A stretch of 64,000 bases of DNA from Lycocorax pyrrhopterus obiensis (lineage: Eukaryota; Chordata; Aves; Passeriformes; Paradisaeidae): NCBI GenBank assembly GCA_014706295.1, contig JACSVZ010000007.1, positions 45,088,975-45,152,974 of the forward strand. The letters run 5' to 3'. The stretch's first letter is position 1. Each line of letters begins with the position of its first letter. Both the position numbers and the translations under genes were made by a program. Below, in pieces: positions 50,721 through 62,869 of this stretch. Below the pieces are notes generated by a model, which was not told where the DNA came from, did not search any database, and saw nothing but the letters and a program-made list of their open reading frames with translations.

Positions 50721-53700
50721 TTCCCTTCTTCCTCACAGTGAGATTGCTTCAGTCCTTTAGACTTCTACTATAGAATATGAGCAAAAGGATTGCCTATATT
50801 CCCGAGGAAAAAGAAAGCCCATGCAAAGCTGGAAGTTATTTGATTCCATCTATCCTATTTCCTTCAGACTCTCAGCTCAGCATAGCAGAACTCTGACTCA
50901 GACCTACCATGTTAGGATTTGTCTGCATCCATGTCTTGCCACAGTTCAATGATATTAGTTTAGAAAAAGTACATTTTCTATTACCAGATTGTTACCTACA
51001 ATATTTTTAGAACTCTATAATGCCATACGTACATTATAGATGTTTTCAGTCAAATATATGCATATTGCCCAAATGTTTTGTTATTGTTTTTAAATAGCTG
51101 AAAAGCCCTAAAACTTAAATATATAGAAGAGGTGACAAGAAGTCATTGCTATTACATTTTATCCTTCTGTTTAAAAAAGATGACTAGTCAGGCAATTTTC
51201 CATGAACTTGACATTTTTTCTAGCAAAACAAAGAACCTCAGGCTTCTAGACCACAGTGTTTATGAAGGTTGCTGAGCTGACATAGTGGACTTGGTAATTA
51301 GGAAGATTTTAATTTTTTCCTGAAGATTCTAATTTCAGCATTTCTGGGATTATCTTTGAATGAAAAAATGTAATTTCTAGTAACATCTTTTCGTAAGCTG
51401 CTTGTGCATATGTATAATTTTAAACATATGAAAAGTATTAATGAAGTTCATGTTTGTGCACTTTATGCACTTCGAATTACATCTGTGCCACAATGCCTTG
51501 CAGTGCCCAAACTGAAGTCCAGATATTTAGGCACAGGACAAGCAGGTAAAGGATCATACAGACATTTGACAGGCAACTGATATAACAGGACCTCGTATTT
51601 ATTTGTTTAATATATATAAAAGCAAGCACAACCTGTGCTCAATACACAGACACAGGGAAAGTCTTGTATCTCCTGGTGTTGGAAATCCCAGTAAGATTTC
51701 CCAACAGAACTTTCTCAAACAGGTCTCTACGAAGCTGGACACTTGTGCCTTTACCTAACTCCGTCCTGAACTTAAGCAGCCAAATGCCCAGCATGCACTC
51801 AGAACTCATCTTTGACTTTAAAAAAAATATAAACAATGCCCCTGAGCATGCTATTTTTCTTGGATGGTTACTCAGTTGTATTGCAGGCAGAGAGGTGAGT
51901 AAATATCATAGCTACATCCATTAACTAAGGGCAAATTGAATGCTAATTAAACCCATGACCCGTCCTGACTTATGAACCATCTCTCTCTCTGTATCCTGAT
52001 TATCTATATTCCTCGTCTTTATCCTGTAGCTGGACCAGCCAACCTATTCACCCAGTCAGACCGAGGAAGAATTTGTTCAAATTCCTTTACTTATACTATA
52101 TATGCCTTATACTTGCGCTCCACAGCTTAAATGTTCTGGTATTGAGAGCACTAAATAATCTTTATTTGATATTATTTTTTAGTGCACACCACCTGAATAC
52201 TACAGAATGGATGGGTGGCATCATATTGGCTTCTGTTTCAATTTTAGCTATCCATTTTATCAGCAATTCATGTAAAGATTTAAAGTCATAAAGATGTAAC
52301 AGTGACAAATAACAAACCAGTGAAAAAACTGCTGCAAAACCAGAAGACTACTACTTCTTTTGGTAATTTTGAATACCAATAGTCAAACAATAATTTTTCT
52401 TCATCTGGCAAATAAACCCTTTCACCCTGAGTGACCAGCAAAATCCAGGTATACCAACACCAAACAACTTTGGAATTAAACCTATTGGCTGTGGAAAATT
52501 ATGTCCTCAGATTAGTGTAATTTCTCCACTAACAGTTTATCACAGCTGAAGAAACAGTAAACTAATGATCTGGTCACCAGTCTATCAGCTTTGCCCTTTT
52601 AGCAGAAGGGCAAACAAAATCATGCTAGTAAATACCTTGATTACAGTGAAAGTTCAGGGCAATAAAATTATTTCTAAAATCAAAGGTATTTCTCTCATGA
52701 AATAGTAATACCTTTTTTCTTGCTTTATGTGATTTATACTGTTTAATGTTGCTAAAATATGATGGAAAAAACCTAGGTATTTTTTAATAAAATAAATAAT
52801 GTAGATGGATAATTTGACCACACCTCTCTATTTATGAATAAAATCCAGTTACAAAATTTTCTCATATGTTGCTTGTTGTCAGTTATGGAAGTTATTTTCT
52901 ATTGCAGGATAAATATTGTATTGTATAACATAAAAATAAAAAAATATAATCTGCAACTAATAAAATCAATCAGTCCTTCAAAAGTACTGAAAGTGAGGAT
53001 GACTCTTTTGCTGTTCAAAAAATCTTCAGTACATTGTTTTGTTTTTTATTTTTAGTTTTCTCACTTTTCTTTGCTTGTGTATTTGTTGGGAACAGTGATC
53101 AAAATTACCCAAAATAAAGCAAGATCTCTTATCGCATTTCTTGCTAATAAAGACTGAGAGATACTAGGAAATATTCTTTAATTTGAAGGTCCAGGCTGAA
53201 TTCTAAACAAAATTTTGAGTAAGTTAGGGGTAATTAAAAACCTGAGGTGCTTATCTATAGTTTCTACTAATGGATGTGCATCCATCATACACATCTAGCT
53301 GTGAAACCCTGTGAGTTGGAGAACACATTGCTGCCACTTTGCTTGTTCAAATGGTCATAAAGAACATTATTAGTCTTCTAATCTGCGTTTCCAGGGCTTC
53401 TGATAAGCTCACAAGACCCTAAAACACAGACAGTTGTCTGCAGTTTGAGCTATTACTTAAAATTTTTGCTGAATCTTTTTGAAGCAAAGTCCTTAAAAAT
53501 ATTGAAAAACAGAAAGGAAAATTTTTCCTTATTTTGGGAGCAAACCCTGAGACTGGTTAAGCATATATCTATTTTTAGAGTTGTGTCTTCTCTGGAAACA
53601 CTGGTAGGAAATTTTAGTAACAATTCAGCTGAATAAAATAAATACAAGTAAAGAAGTATTTCAAAGCTTGACATCTTAATATTATGAAAATTTTACTTTT

Positions 53701-54460
53701 TTCTTGCAGCTAGGGAAAGCTGTATGGGCTGTAGAATTTGACTGAATGCATGCTATAGAGAGTTATTTTTGCTATTTTATCTGGACATATCATTTATTGT
53801 AAAAAGAAGACAACTTTCTGCTGTAATGCAGTTGATTTCTATTAGTTTGTTCCTTAACATAAGCTTCCTTTTTAACTATAAGAAACGAATTGGATTTCTT
53901 TGTGCATCATTTCTTTCCCTACAAATGAGCATAATAAAATTTCTTTTCCTTATTTTACCTTACTTTTCCTTTCAAACTAGATAATATTTTGAACAGAGGA
54001 GCTTATCCACTTTATGAAAAGAGACATATTTTTCACTTTAAGCTTCTGTTTTCAACAAGAACAGTTATAATCATCATCACTATCCAGGATCTATTATCTC
54101 GATCAGGAGTCGAACAAGAAAAACTTTTTAATCAGTTTGACTGTCTCCATAAGGATTTCTCCCTGAAACTGTTTGTCTAATAAAGTTTTAAACTTTTTTT
54201 TCCAAGATTTTTCCTCATGGATTTTTCACCCTAATGAAAAGTAATCTGTCGGGCATCTTCCACCTCTGTTTCCTTATGTTTTATTAAAAGACATGATGGT
54301 TTCAGTATCCAGAGTCCCCTACGACTGCAGATGGATGAGATTATTCAGCTTTTAGAATATGATTACTTGAGCAAACAACCATTCAACCTTAAGTTTTCCA
54401 CAGCAATTCTTGCTTACTATAAACCCCTTTCTGTGAACTCCTCGTTTTTTTGGGGTTTTT
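50721..54460. other. AT-rich noncoding stretch, no gene seen
   Basis: No gene could be supported. The block 51540-51925 has an 86-codon plus frame, a TATATATAAAAGC site at about 51610 and a fair donor (GAGAG|GTGAGTAAA at 51896), but no convincing acceptor or known motif. 52.7-54.2 kb is among the most AT-rich parts of the window. Confidence 0.5.
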
Positions 54461-54472
54461 TTTTAATGATTT
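54461..54472. repeat. Left copy of 12-bp direct repeat (possible target-site duplication)
   Basis: TTTTAATGATTT, preceded by a run of T. The identical 12-mer lies at 54769-54780, immediately after a GC-rich block. Confidence 0.65.
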
Positions 54473-54768
54473 GTACTTTACACCAGGACACTGTGTTTGG
54501 GGAGTGGGAGGCACCTCGCAGGGGAAGGTGGGCATTTAAAGACCTGGCACTGCAGGTCCCCCACTCTGTGAAGAAGTGTTTGGCTCCAGGGAGGGTGTGA
54601 GGACGTGAAGGATGTGCCTCCCGGAGAGCGGGGAAGCGTCCCAGCGATCAGGGCACCGGGCGGTGGGACAGAGCCTCTTTCCACAGGCAAGGGGGTGGTG
54701 GGTCTGGTTACAGACAGGGGGCTCCTTGGGGTGCCTGGAGCCTCCAAGGCCAAGGAAACCACGGCAGC
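54473..54768. other. GC-rich block, probable insertion of unknown origin
   Basis: A 296-bp block with abrupt edges in AT-rich surroundings: 116 of 180 bases are G or C at 54541-54720. It contains many CpGs (GGACGTG, CCCGGAGAGCGG, GCGTCCC, CACCGGGCGG). It is bracketed by exact copies of TTTTAATGATTT, as for an element inserted with a 12-bp target-site duplication. No poly(A) tail, LTR ends or terminal inverted repeats were seen. It opens long frames on both strands (minus 54816-54478, 112 codons; plus 54605-54871), which follows from high GC and is not evidence of coding. It may be a retrocopy fragment, a non-autonomous element or an excised piece of a GC-rich locus. Confidence 0.55.
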
Positions 54769-54780
54769 TTTTAATGATTT
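54769..54780. repeat. Right copy of 12-bp direct repeat (possible target-site duplication)
   Basis: TTTTAATGATTT, identical to 54461-54472. AT-rich unique sequence resumes right after it. Confidence 0.65.
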
Positions 54781-57700
54781 CCTCACTGTATTTATAATGC
54801 TTGCTTGTGTGCTCAATATTCACCTCCAATGCTTACTGATACAAGCGCTCGCGGTAAACTGCTGCATGTAATGGAATGAGGTGATAAATACGAGGGCCAA
54901 GTTTTTCGCTTCCACATAACACACAATGTTGTGCTGTGTTTTGCTTGGTGTACTACATTTTTCTTACTTGTAAGCTGTTTTTCTGGCCTGCTGACTGCTC
55001 ATGCCTACATCAATCTGAAGTAACTCCTGAAGTGAGGTTCTGCGGGTGACTGTACATTTACGAAGGATGAAATATATTTAAGCGGCAGTACAGCATTTCT
55101 TTTCCTATCAGAGTCAGTAAAATCCTCTAGGAGAAAAAGGAAAGAAGAAAAGAAATCACAATTTTCGTGTGGCACTTTATTTCTTTTCTGTATATGCTGT
55201 GGCTGTTCATAGTTCTAGTGTGTCAGTGAGGCTATGGAATAACGACAATGACATACTTCCTAAGGAAGTATTTTACTCTTTTTTATTATTGTTATTTTTC
55301 TTTCCTCCTTGCTAGTTGTGCTAAAGTGAGCCATGCCTCAGCTTCTCTTTCAAGTGCTCTTTCTGCTGCCACAATATGGGTGTACTCCTGGTCTGTTGAT
55401 GACAGAGTTTGCAGAGGCTTCCTGCTGTTTAGCCAGTGGAAGATACTTGTTAACATAGCTGTTTCTCAGAGAAATGCTGAGGATGATTTACAGCCCATGA
55501 AATATACTCTAACAGCCATAGAATGCAAGAGGATTCTGGTTTTTGACAGATCTGATGCTGTGCCATTGAGGTAATGGGAAATTTTACTACTGATGGAAGA
55601 GAGAAAGACTTGCTTTTTTACTTAGAGAAGTCATGATATAACTGTTCTCAAAATTTCACGTTTATCACCTTTAGTATAACTGTATCACTGTAAAGTGGTG
55701 GTCTCATTGTCCTTCTTGCTTTCATTCTTAAATAACCCTTTTCGTAGAAAAAGTGCTCTTTTAAAAACACTTATATGGGTCTAATTCATAATATACAGAA
55801 ACAACGCTCTAAAAGAGTCTGAATATATGCATTAAATTTATCAGTAAGAATAACTACTGCAGCACTTATCAAAATAGACTGCAATTTATATCTGTACTAC
55901 CACTGTTTATACATCAAAAAAAATTTATCCAGATTCCAGTATATGGATTGAGAGATCCACTGAAGGCAGGGGAGTTGACTGTACTTACATAATGTAGTTA
56001 TCTGCTTACTTCTATCTGCCTTTGTGTGCTTACAATATATCTCTTTTCATTTAAAAGCCATAAACTAAACCCCACCTTTTTAAAAATAACAGATTTTGAA
56101 GACTATGTATCTAAATGAGGCACTTTGAGAAATAAGAGGTGGAAAATTTTCATTTTATTTATTGTTCCTAGTGAATTAAATTGACTTGTTATTGTGGTAT
56201 ATCTTTTAGCCTGAGACTCTTTCTTTTTCTCTCAAGCCAGACCAATAGCATAAACGTCAAAGGACCATTTTTTTAGCTAAAATTTAAGTCACAGAGGGTC
56301 ATGCAAAAATTAAACTTCTGCCACTGTTACACATTCTTGTGACAGAAACTTGACTCCAGTGCAGTTAAAGACATTAATTAGGGAGCTAGGTTTAGACAAT
56401 TCTTTCCAAGGGAGAGATGCATATAATAGTGTGCTTCTCTCTCCCTGCGTCGTACTGTGCAAGAATTTCAGATACTGTTGTCTGCTTATTAGTTTGGAAG
56501 CTGATGATGAGGCCTTAAGACCATTTTTAATTGTGTTCTGTAGTGAAGTTGTATGAAATACAGAAGGAAGACAGGCTTAGTGTACATGCATAACAACGGT
56601 AGCAAAGAGAGGCTGTAAAAACAAGCTTCCCTGCAGATGGGAACCATTCACATTTCTTACTACTTTGGGTAGAATCCTTTATGCCTTTAACCTGTGGAAA
56701 AGGATTGAAGATTTTTCCTGGGTGATTCACAGCGGCATGATGTAGTTCTCCTAAAGGATAACAGAGCATGTGTTAGCAAGCAGTGGAATTAATGGGAAGT
56801 GATTAGAGAAACTAGATCTTCACAGAGAACTGGATGCTCTTCTTTCTCCTTAAGATAGAGGTCATTGTCAATATGAAGAGAAAAGACCTTGGCAAAACAG
56901 GAAGACATTCTTGCAGAATCACTTTGTTTTGTGTTATCAGTCATACAATTAGTTATCCTTTGGCATGCAATACACTGAAAGGTGAAGGAGAGGTGATCTG
57001 TTCTACAGGCAGTTTGGCAGTTAGGCATGTGTTCCCCCCACCACTTGCTTATGTGTTGAGTGCTGCCAAATTCATATGAGGTTTCCTGTCTTCAGATCAA
57101 TGAAATTAAGATGGCTGGGTTTGTGCATAAACACAGGGATATTTGTTTGTTGACCATTAAATATTTTGTTCCTATAGAACAAGTAAAAACCAGAAGTAAA
57201 AGAGGGGAAACAGGCAATCAAAGTTCAAATTGTAATTTCCACTACCTCTCTATTACATGCAGTGCTGGGATGACCTGGTTCCCATCTGCAAGAGATGAAC
57301 ATTATTGGAAGGAGTTCATAGGACAGTGTGTTCATGTATTTCCTAAGGCTGACTCTTCAGGTCAAAAAGTAAAAAAAGAATTGAGGCACACATAGGCCAT
57401 TCTTTTATTTTGGCCGTATTACTGAAGATGGGATTCATATTTATTTTAATGGAGATATTTGTGCCTAGTAACTTAAGAGTCAGTAGAGAGAAAGAAACCT
57501 CTTAAGATGTCATGGCTCACTGCAGTTATGATAATTTTGATGAAAAATTGTGAATATAACAGCCTTGATTTCAGTAGAAGAAAAATCAAGCTTTGAAATG
57601 CGGTGAAAGGGGTGGGTGTGTATGTGTGAGAGACACAGGTTAACAGAGCTTTCTTTCACTCAGGAATTTACACACATAAACTCACAAAAAGAACAATGAA

Positions 57701-58790
57701 AACATAAAGCAAGAAATGTTCCTAGTATAATGATATTTTTTATTAAAGGAGCAAAATGAAGGGCTAAGAATAATGCCAGTTATCAGAGAAAGGGATTAGA
57801 TTCAGTGTCTAGAATATTTTAAATGTCACCTACTTCTGTTGAAGAAGAAGAAAAAAGTCTTCCATCTGTTCATTGTTTAGTTTACTGCTTCTTTCATACA
57901 TCAAGGCTATTGCTTTCTTTTCCCAGTATTTTTGTAAAATATATACAGTCCTGGCTGCAAAGATGTAAAAATCTGAAAATATATTATGAAACGTCCCTCA
58001 GTCTACTGTATCAGCAAGATGCAATAGAGATGCTCACGTGTAGCTGGTAATCTTCTGAAGGCAGATTAGTTCTTTGGCACTAGAGGTGTGAGTAAGTGTT
58101 GTTGAAAATGCATAAGGGCTTCTCTGTCATATCCAGAATGACTACGTCATCCACATTCAGTAAAGTTCAAGGAAGATAAGCTTCATCAAGTGTTTATGCT
58201 GGAGAAAACGTGCTTCATTCATGTGACTGGGAGTAAGATACCACTCTGTTTTTGTGCAGAAATGAGAAAATTAATAATTTATGTTAATTTGTTTACAATG
58301 GTGGGGAATGAACTCAGCTGAGAGAAAAACAAGACCATGGCAACAGAGCTGTTGTAACAGAATTCAGAAAACAGATATGAAAGAAATGCAGTAGCTGAAA
58401 TTTAATGCTGAGTTATGGTCCAGGGTTCTGGGACTTTCTTTTTGCCTCTGTCATTTTCTTAAAAATTTTCAGTGTCGAACTAAAAGACAAAATAGTTTTT
58501 CTGGAAAAGCATTTTATCAGTAACTCACAGTATGTAGAAAAAAGTCAATTTAAAAATATTATTCTTTGAAAAAAAGTTAGAATCACAATAAAAAAAGACA
58601 ACATAAGTGGAAATCAGTAATTATGTGAGTATAAATCAAGCTGGTTGCATAAGAAATTATGCCAAATTAAGAGTTTTATTTTAAATTTTCTCTGAACTTA
58701 ATTTGATTGTTCTTGATAAGGCAAGCAACCTCTACTTGAATCCGATGATGACTGGTTAGATAACATCTGCAAAACCCAGAGTTAGTCCAG
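54781..58790. other. Noncoding stretch, no gene seen
   Basis: The two longest frames, 55248-55574 and 57060-57395 (108 and 111 codons), have no recognisable domain. The first ends next to GAG|GTAATGG, a weak donor. The second contains GTTTCCTGTCTTCAG, a fair acceptor at about 57097. Neither forms a convincing exon. The 55.3-55.6 kb stretch looks more complex than its surroundings. Confidence 0.45.
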
Positions 58791-59340
58791 GTATGCAAGC
58801 CCAGGGGTCCTATCTGGACCTTAAGCAAGCCTGTCAGATCTCCCTATGACTTCTGTCCACAGCCCTAAACAAATGGCATATTTCAACGATTTTGTTCTGT
58901 ACCCAGCTCAGCCGGGTCTAATCTTCGAAGCCCCATACAGTTATCTCACAACTTATTCTGAAAAGAATCCTAATGCTGCCAAATTCACTGAAACTAGCCC
59001 TGTGTTTTCTTCCACACAAGGAAAACCTTCGGAGCAGAAGCATTATCTATAACTCAATCATTTTTTACTGTTCTTTCCGGAGTCATATTTGAATCACATT
59101 TTCAATCCAGCTTCACATTTCCTCTTACATAATGTTTCCTTCTTGTCCTATGTTTGTACTTTACCAAGTAGTTACTGTGAATACAAAACCGAACTACGGG
59201 CAGCTTTGCAGGACCTTGCTTCAGCATTAAATCACTAGCTATCCTCAACAATTATTCTAACCCTATACATACCAATTTCTGCTGATTCCAGACAAAACTT
59301 AATGCAGTAAAAACTGTGAACCAAGCCGATGGTAGAACAA
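58791..59340. other. C-rich, CpG-retaining block of unknown origin
   Basis: For about 550 bp the + strand is rich in C and A and keeps several CpGs (AACGATT, CCGGGTC, TTCGAAG, TTCGGAG, TTCCGGAG, ACCGAAC, GCCGATG) in a neighbourhood otherwise nearly free of them. A 68-codon frame at 58846-59052 has no known motif. The composition suggests an LTR or other inserted DNA, or a constrained element. No TG/CA ends or duplication could be fixed. Confidence 0.35.
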
Positions 59341-59919
59341 AACCCTAGTCTAGATGTAGAATTATGCCTCCATTAGAAAAGGGGCAGGGTTATGGCTTGA
59401 ATTTGGCTTCATAAACCACTGGTCCTGGGAATATTAAAAAAGGAACAAAAATGTAGTTTTGTTTCTTGCTTACTTACTTTGTCATTTCCTCAACTGGTTA
59501 TGCTATATTTTTATAGCTGATCTTTATTCTTTCTTTCTTAAAATTCACATATTTCCTTTCCCTATTGAATAACTGCTGTTTTATGCTGTGGGAAGCTCAG
59601 AGTCCATAAAGGCCACATTCTATGACAATTTTGAGAGAGAGACAGAAAGATCAAAAATTAATTCCCCCTGGTAATTTTATCATAAGTTCTATTCTGTTGT
59701 ATACATTTCACCCTCATTTTTATGCAGGTTTATTCAATCTTTGCCTTTATCTTGTTTAGGTATCAGAAAACTCTGCCAACAGTTTGAGAATTTACATAGT
59801 GTCTTGAAGAATCCTGAATTAATGCTGCTGGCATATTCCAAAACTAACCAGAAACATTTTCCTTGTGAGAAAAGCTGTCCTGTAGTGCTGTTATGTGTTC
59901 CCTTCCCTGACGCACTGTA
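59341..59919. other. Noncoding spacer
   Basis: Unique AT-rich sequence with no recognisable feature. The frame 59741-60022 continues into the A/C tract that follows. Confidence 0.5.
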
Positions 59920-60105
59920 TAAAAAAAAAAATAGGAAGAAAAACCAAACAACCCCCATCAAGCCACCCCGCCAAAAAACAAAACATGACAAAAAACAAAA
60001 CAAAACAAAACAACAACAATGAAAACAACAACTCACCCCCCTTCCCAAAAAACCAAAAAAACCCACAAAAAAAAAGCCACCTGCAAGCCCCAGCAATAAA
60101 AAAAC
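59920..60105. repeat. Long A/C-only low-complexity tract
   Basis: About 185 bases made almost only of A and C on the + strand. It has runs of up to ten A, CAAAACAAAACAAAACAAC, and blocks of C. The translations on both strands (K/N/Q/P-rich in one sense; F, G, C and L-rich and 141 codons long in the other) are artefacts of this composition. It is the largest of at least five such tracts in the window. Confidence 0.8.
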
Positions 60106-60899
60106 AAGACTCCTGGAAACTTTTTCCTTCATATTTAAATGAAGAGACTTCCACACCAAACTGACAATTTTATGTTCCTTCTTTCAGTCAAGCAGTTCAA
60201 GGGTCCAGAAAGAACCCACGTGATGTGAACTCCAACTATTAGTGTGATGAGAAAAGTAAATTGGGTGAATAAGACATGGCTAGTGGATGGTTATAGAGCT
60301 AAGCAGTTATTTTACATTGTTTATACATGATTTATTGCAGGAGGGAAGAGGGTCAAAAGTATGTTATTGTAATTTTACAAGTGTTCCCATAATTTTGATA
60401 TTTGGGTGTTTATTTACAGTAATGCAATCAATTAAGAAAAAGAGAAACTAGAGTTCTGCTTTAAAGTCATTGTACACTGTGTATTTCAACAAATGGCAGG
60501 AGATATTTCAGAAGTCTGTGTGAATGTCAGACTTCTTGTATTCTAATGAAAATTCTTATCTAAACTGCAAGATAATAAAATCTTACAGAATTGTTTGAGA
60601 AATGTGTGTGTACTGAGTGTGTGCTCAAGTGACTGGTCCTGGCTGGGAGTGGGGAGGAAGGGGAAGAAAGACTTTGGATATTCACAGGTATTTAGAGTAA
60701 TTTATTATACTCAATGGGAGCCAGAGTTGATAAACGAGAAATCCTACTATCAATGGCTCTTTCATTCCACCGTGTTCGTTGGTTTACTACATAATTTGTT
60801 TTACTCATTAAAATGTTTGAATACCACTGGATTCTCCTACCAATACTGATTTTTATGAAAAAAAAGGTATTCGTATTCTGGGTCAGGACTTAAGGGAGG
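60106..60899. other. AT-rich noncoding spacer
   Basis: No recognisable repeat or exon. The frame 60595-60849 (84 codons) has no motif or splice context. Confidence 0.5.
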
Positions 60900-61750
60900 A
60901 CAGGGGCAGGTGATTTTATTGCGTGGGTCTGCTATAGGCCATCTGACCAGGAAGACCAAGACAGTGAAGCCCCCTAGAGACAGAGAGGCACAGCCTTAGG
61001 TTTTCAAGCCCTGGCCCTCATCAGGGACTCCAATCACACCAACGTCTGTTGGAGGGACCACACAGCAGGATGCAGGCAATCCAGGAGATTCATAAAATGT
61101 GTTGACAACAATTTTCTTCTCAAAGTTACAGAAGATCCAACGAGGAGAGGCTATGCTGGACTTTGTTCTCGCCAACAAGGAAGAGCTAGTGGGGAATACG
61201 AAGCTAAAGGATAGCCTGGAATGCTGTGACAATTAAGCAGTGACATTTGAGATCTGTGGGCCAGCAAAGAGGACAAAAGCTCATTATCCTGGACTTCAGG
61301 AGAGCAGACTGTTGTCTTCAAGGATCTCTTTATTAGACTGCCATGGGATGGAGCCCCAGAGGGAAGAGGACCCAAGAAAGCTGGAAGATAGTCAAGGGTT
61401 CTCTCCTCCAGACTCAATAGCAAAGCATCCCTACAAACTGAAAATTGGGAAAAGAGCTCCTGGACAACCTTATATACTAACAGGTAGCTTAAAGAAGGTG
61501 GAAGCAGTGAAAGATAGCCTGGGAGGAATACACAGAAGTTGTCTGAACAGCCAGGGAGCAGATTAGGAAAGCTGAAACAGTGGCAGAAGTAAATCTGGCC
61601 AAGGGCATCAAGGGTAACATAAAAAGCTTTTTTAAATAAATCAGTGACAAGAGAAGGAATAGGGAAAATGTGGGTCCTGGATAGAGGAGACATGATTAGT
61701 CACGACACGGAGAAGGCTCAGGTGCTCAACAGCTTTTTGCCTCAATGCTC
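60900..61750 (+). mobile_element. CR1 LINE, endonuclease region and endonuclease-RT linker of ORF2
   Basis: Starts near 'gtgggtctgctataggccat' and 'ctgaccaggaagacc'. It then follows CR1 ORF2 in order: 'catcagggactccaatcaca', 'gatccaacgaggagaggcta', 'tgctggactttgttctcgcc', 'aacaaggaagagctagtggg', 'ctggacttcaggagagcaga', 'atagcctgggaggaatacac', 'aaatctggccaagggcatca' and 'gaaaatgtgggtcctggata'. It ends at 'cagctttttgcctcaatgct'. This is the C-terminal endonuclease part and the linker before the reverse transcriptase. Frames are broken by several stops. The 180-codon minus frame (61693-61151) is only its antisense shadow. Confidence 0.9.
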
Positions 61751-61771
61751 AAACCATTCTATGATTCTATA
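61751..61771 (+). mobile_element. CR1 3' tail joined directly to the ORF2 fragment
   Basis: 'accattctatgattctat' is the canonical CR1 terminus with its octamer repeat. It follows the ORF2 linker with no RT domain or 3' UTR between, so about 2 kb or more of a standard element is missing at the junction (61748-61752). Confidence 0.8.
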
Positions 61772-62794
61772 AATGATAATTTTATTCATGACTAGGATAC
61801 TGAAGAAATATGAAAATTGTCATTTATTTTATATGCTCGGTAATACATGGGTGACAACTATTAACAGATTATTTAACTAAATTTTATGTTTTTACTTGTC
61901 AAGCAGAAATACGTATAAGATGTGCATAGACATTTTTAGTAAGTAGCTTCGAATAAACTATAAATTAGCTTTAAAAAGCAATTTGGTTAACTATGTTTAC
62001 AACAAAATTCTACACTAAAGCCTTCCTTCACCTTATGTTTGTAAAAGGCAGTAGACAGATATTGAAAATAATGTAAAGAAAAGGTTACAGCCGCAAACAT
62101 TTATATCCTTTGAGTCTGATCACTTCCACAAATTTTTGTGTGTGCACTCTTGGTTTCTCTTACTCTCAGAAATTAGTAAATCCCGGGTGACCTGGTATTT
62201 GTCCAATACTTACTGGAACAATGATAATCTATCTATTCTCTTCAGTACCCTAGCTTCTTTTTTTTTTAAATTTCTTTCAACTTTTTAATGGGTAGTAATC
62301 CTCCATGGTTTATATTTACTGTTGTTCTCCTTCATGGTCATGTACAGCCTCCTAAGTCCAGGAAGAAACTTTCTGTATGAATGAAGTATTTTTAAATGTC
62401 TGCTGGGGAGTTTTTTCTGTGCAGTATCTTGTACCTAAAAAAAAGGTATGAATCAAAGCTGACTGCTTTTCTACAATGGCACTGCCATTCTCGTGGGGCT
62501 GTGTACTGAAGGGTAAAAGTTTGGAACTCAGATCTGTGAAGCATTATGTCCCAGTCCCTAGGCAGTTACCCACTGAACATGTCTCAGAATTAGGGTCAAA
62601 GGTGTCTCAAACAAGTTGCCTGATGGGTTGACCCTAGGGAACATAACAGATTCTGAAAAAGTCTGTGAAGTGTAAAATGTTCTTTAAGGAAACATTTGAG
62701 CTCAAAGAATAGCCCTTTGTTTCTCTCGAAAGTTTCTAAGGGGTCCTAACAGACACTGGCTGGTATGGGACCAAGAATAAAAGAGCAGTGTTTC

Positions 62795-62869
62795 AGATGT
62801 AGGTTTTGTTTTGTTTATTTTGCTAGTTTGTGGGTTTTGGTGGTTTTTTTTTTTTTTTTTGGTTTTTTA
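62795..62869. repeat. T/G-rich tract with long T-run
   Basis: TTTTGTTTTGTTTATTTTG, then GGTTTTGGTGG, then 18 or so T, then GG and more T. It is the complement-type partner of the A/C-rich tracts. Confidence 0.75.

Noticed and set aside
51664..51924. 86-codon plus frame with a good donor near 51896 and an upstream TATA-like site
   Set aside because: No credible acceptor or promoter context beyond AT-rich coincidence, and no motif.
54478..54816. 112-codon minus frame and overlapping plus frame (54605-54871)
   Set aside because: Long frames are expected on both strands where G+C is locally high. No domain, splice site or start context supports either.
55248..55574. 108-codon plus-strand frame with hydrophobic start, ending beside a weak donor
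   Set aside because: Considered as an exon or signal-peptide protein. No acceptor or family motif was found, and the hydrophobic start comes from a T-rich stretch.
57060..57395. 111-codon plus-strand frame
   Set aside because: No recognisable domain and no convincing splice or start context. Frames of this length arise by chance in 64 kb read six ways.
58791..59340. Nuclear copy of mitochondrial DNA
   Set aside because: The C-rich strand suggested it, but no mitochondrial gene or control-region sequence could be matched.
59734..60159. 141-codon minus-strand frame rich in F, C, G, L
   Set aside because: It is a translation of the complement of an A/C-only low-complexity tract.
61151..61693. 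180-codon open frame on the minus strand, the longest in the window
   Set aside because: It lies wholly antisense to the CR1 ORF2 fragment and shows no independent protein features.
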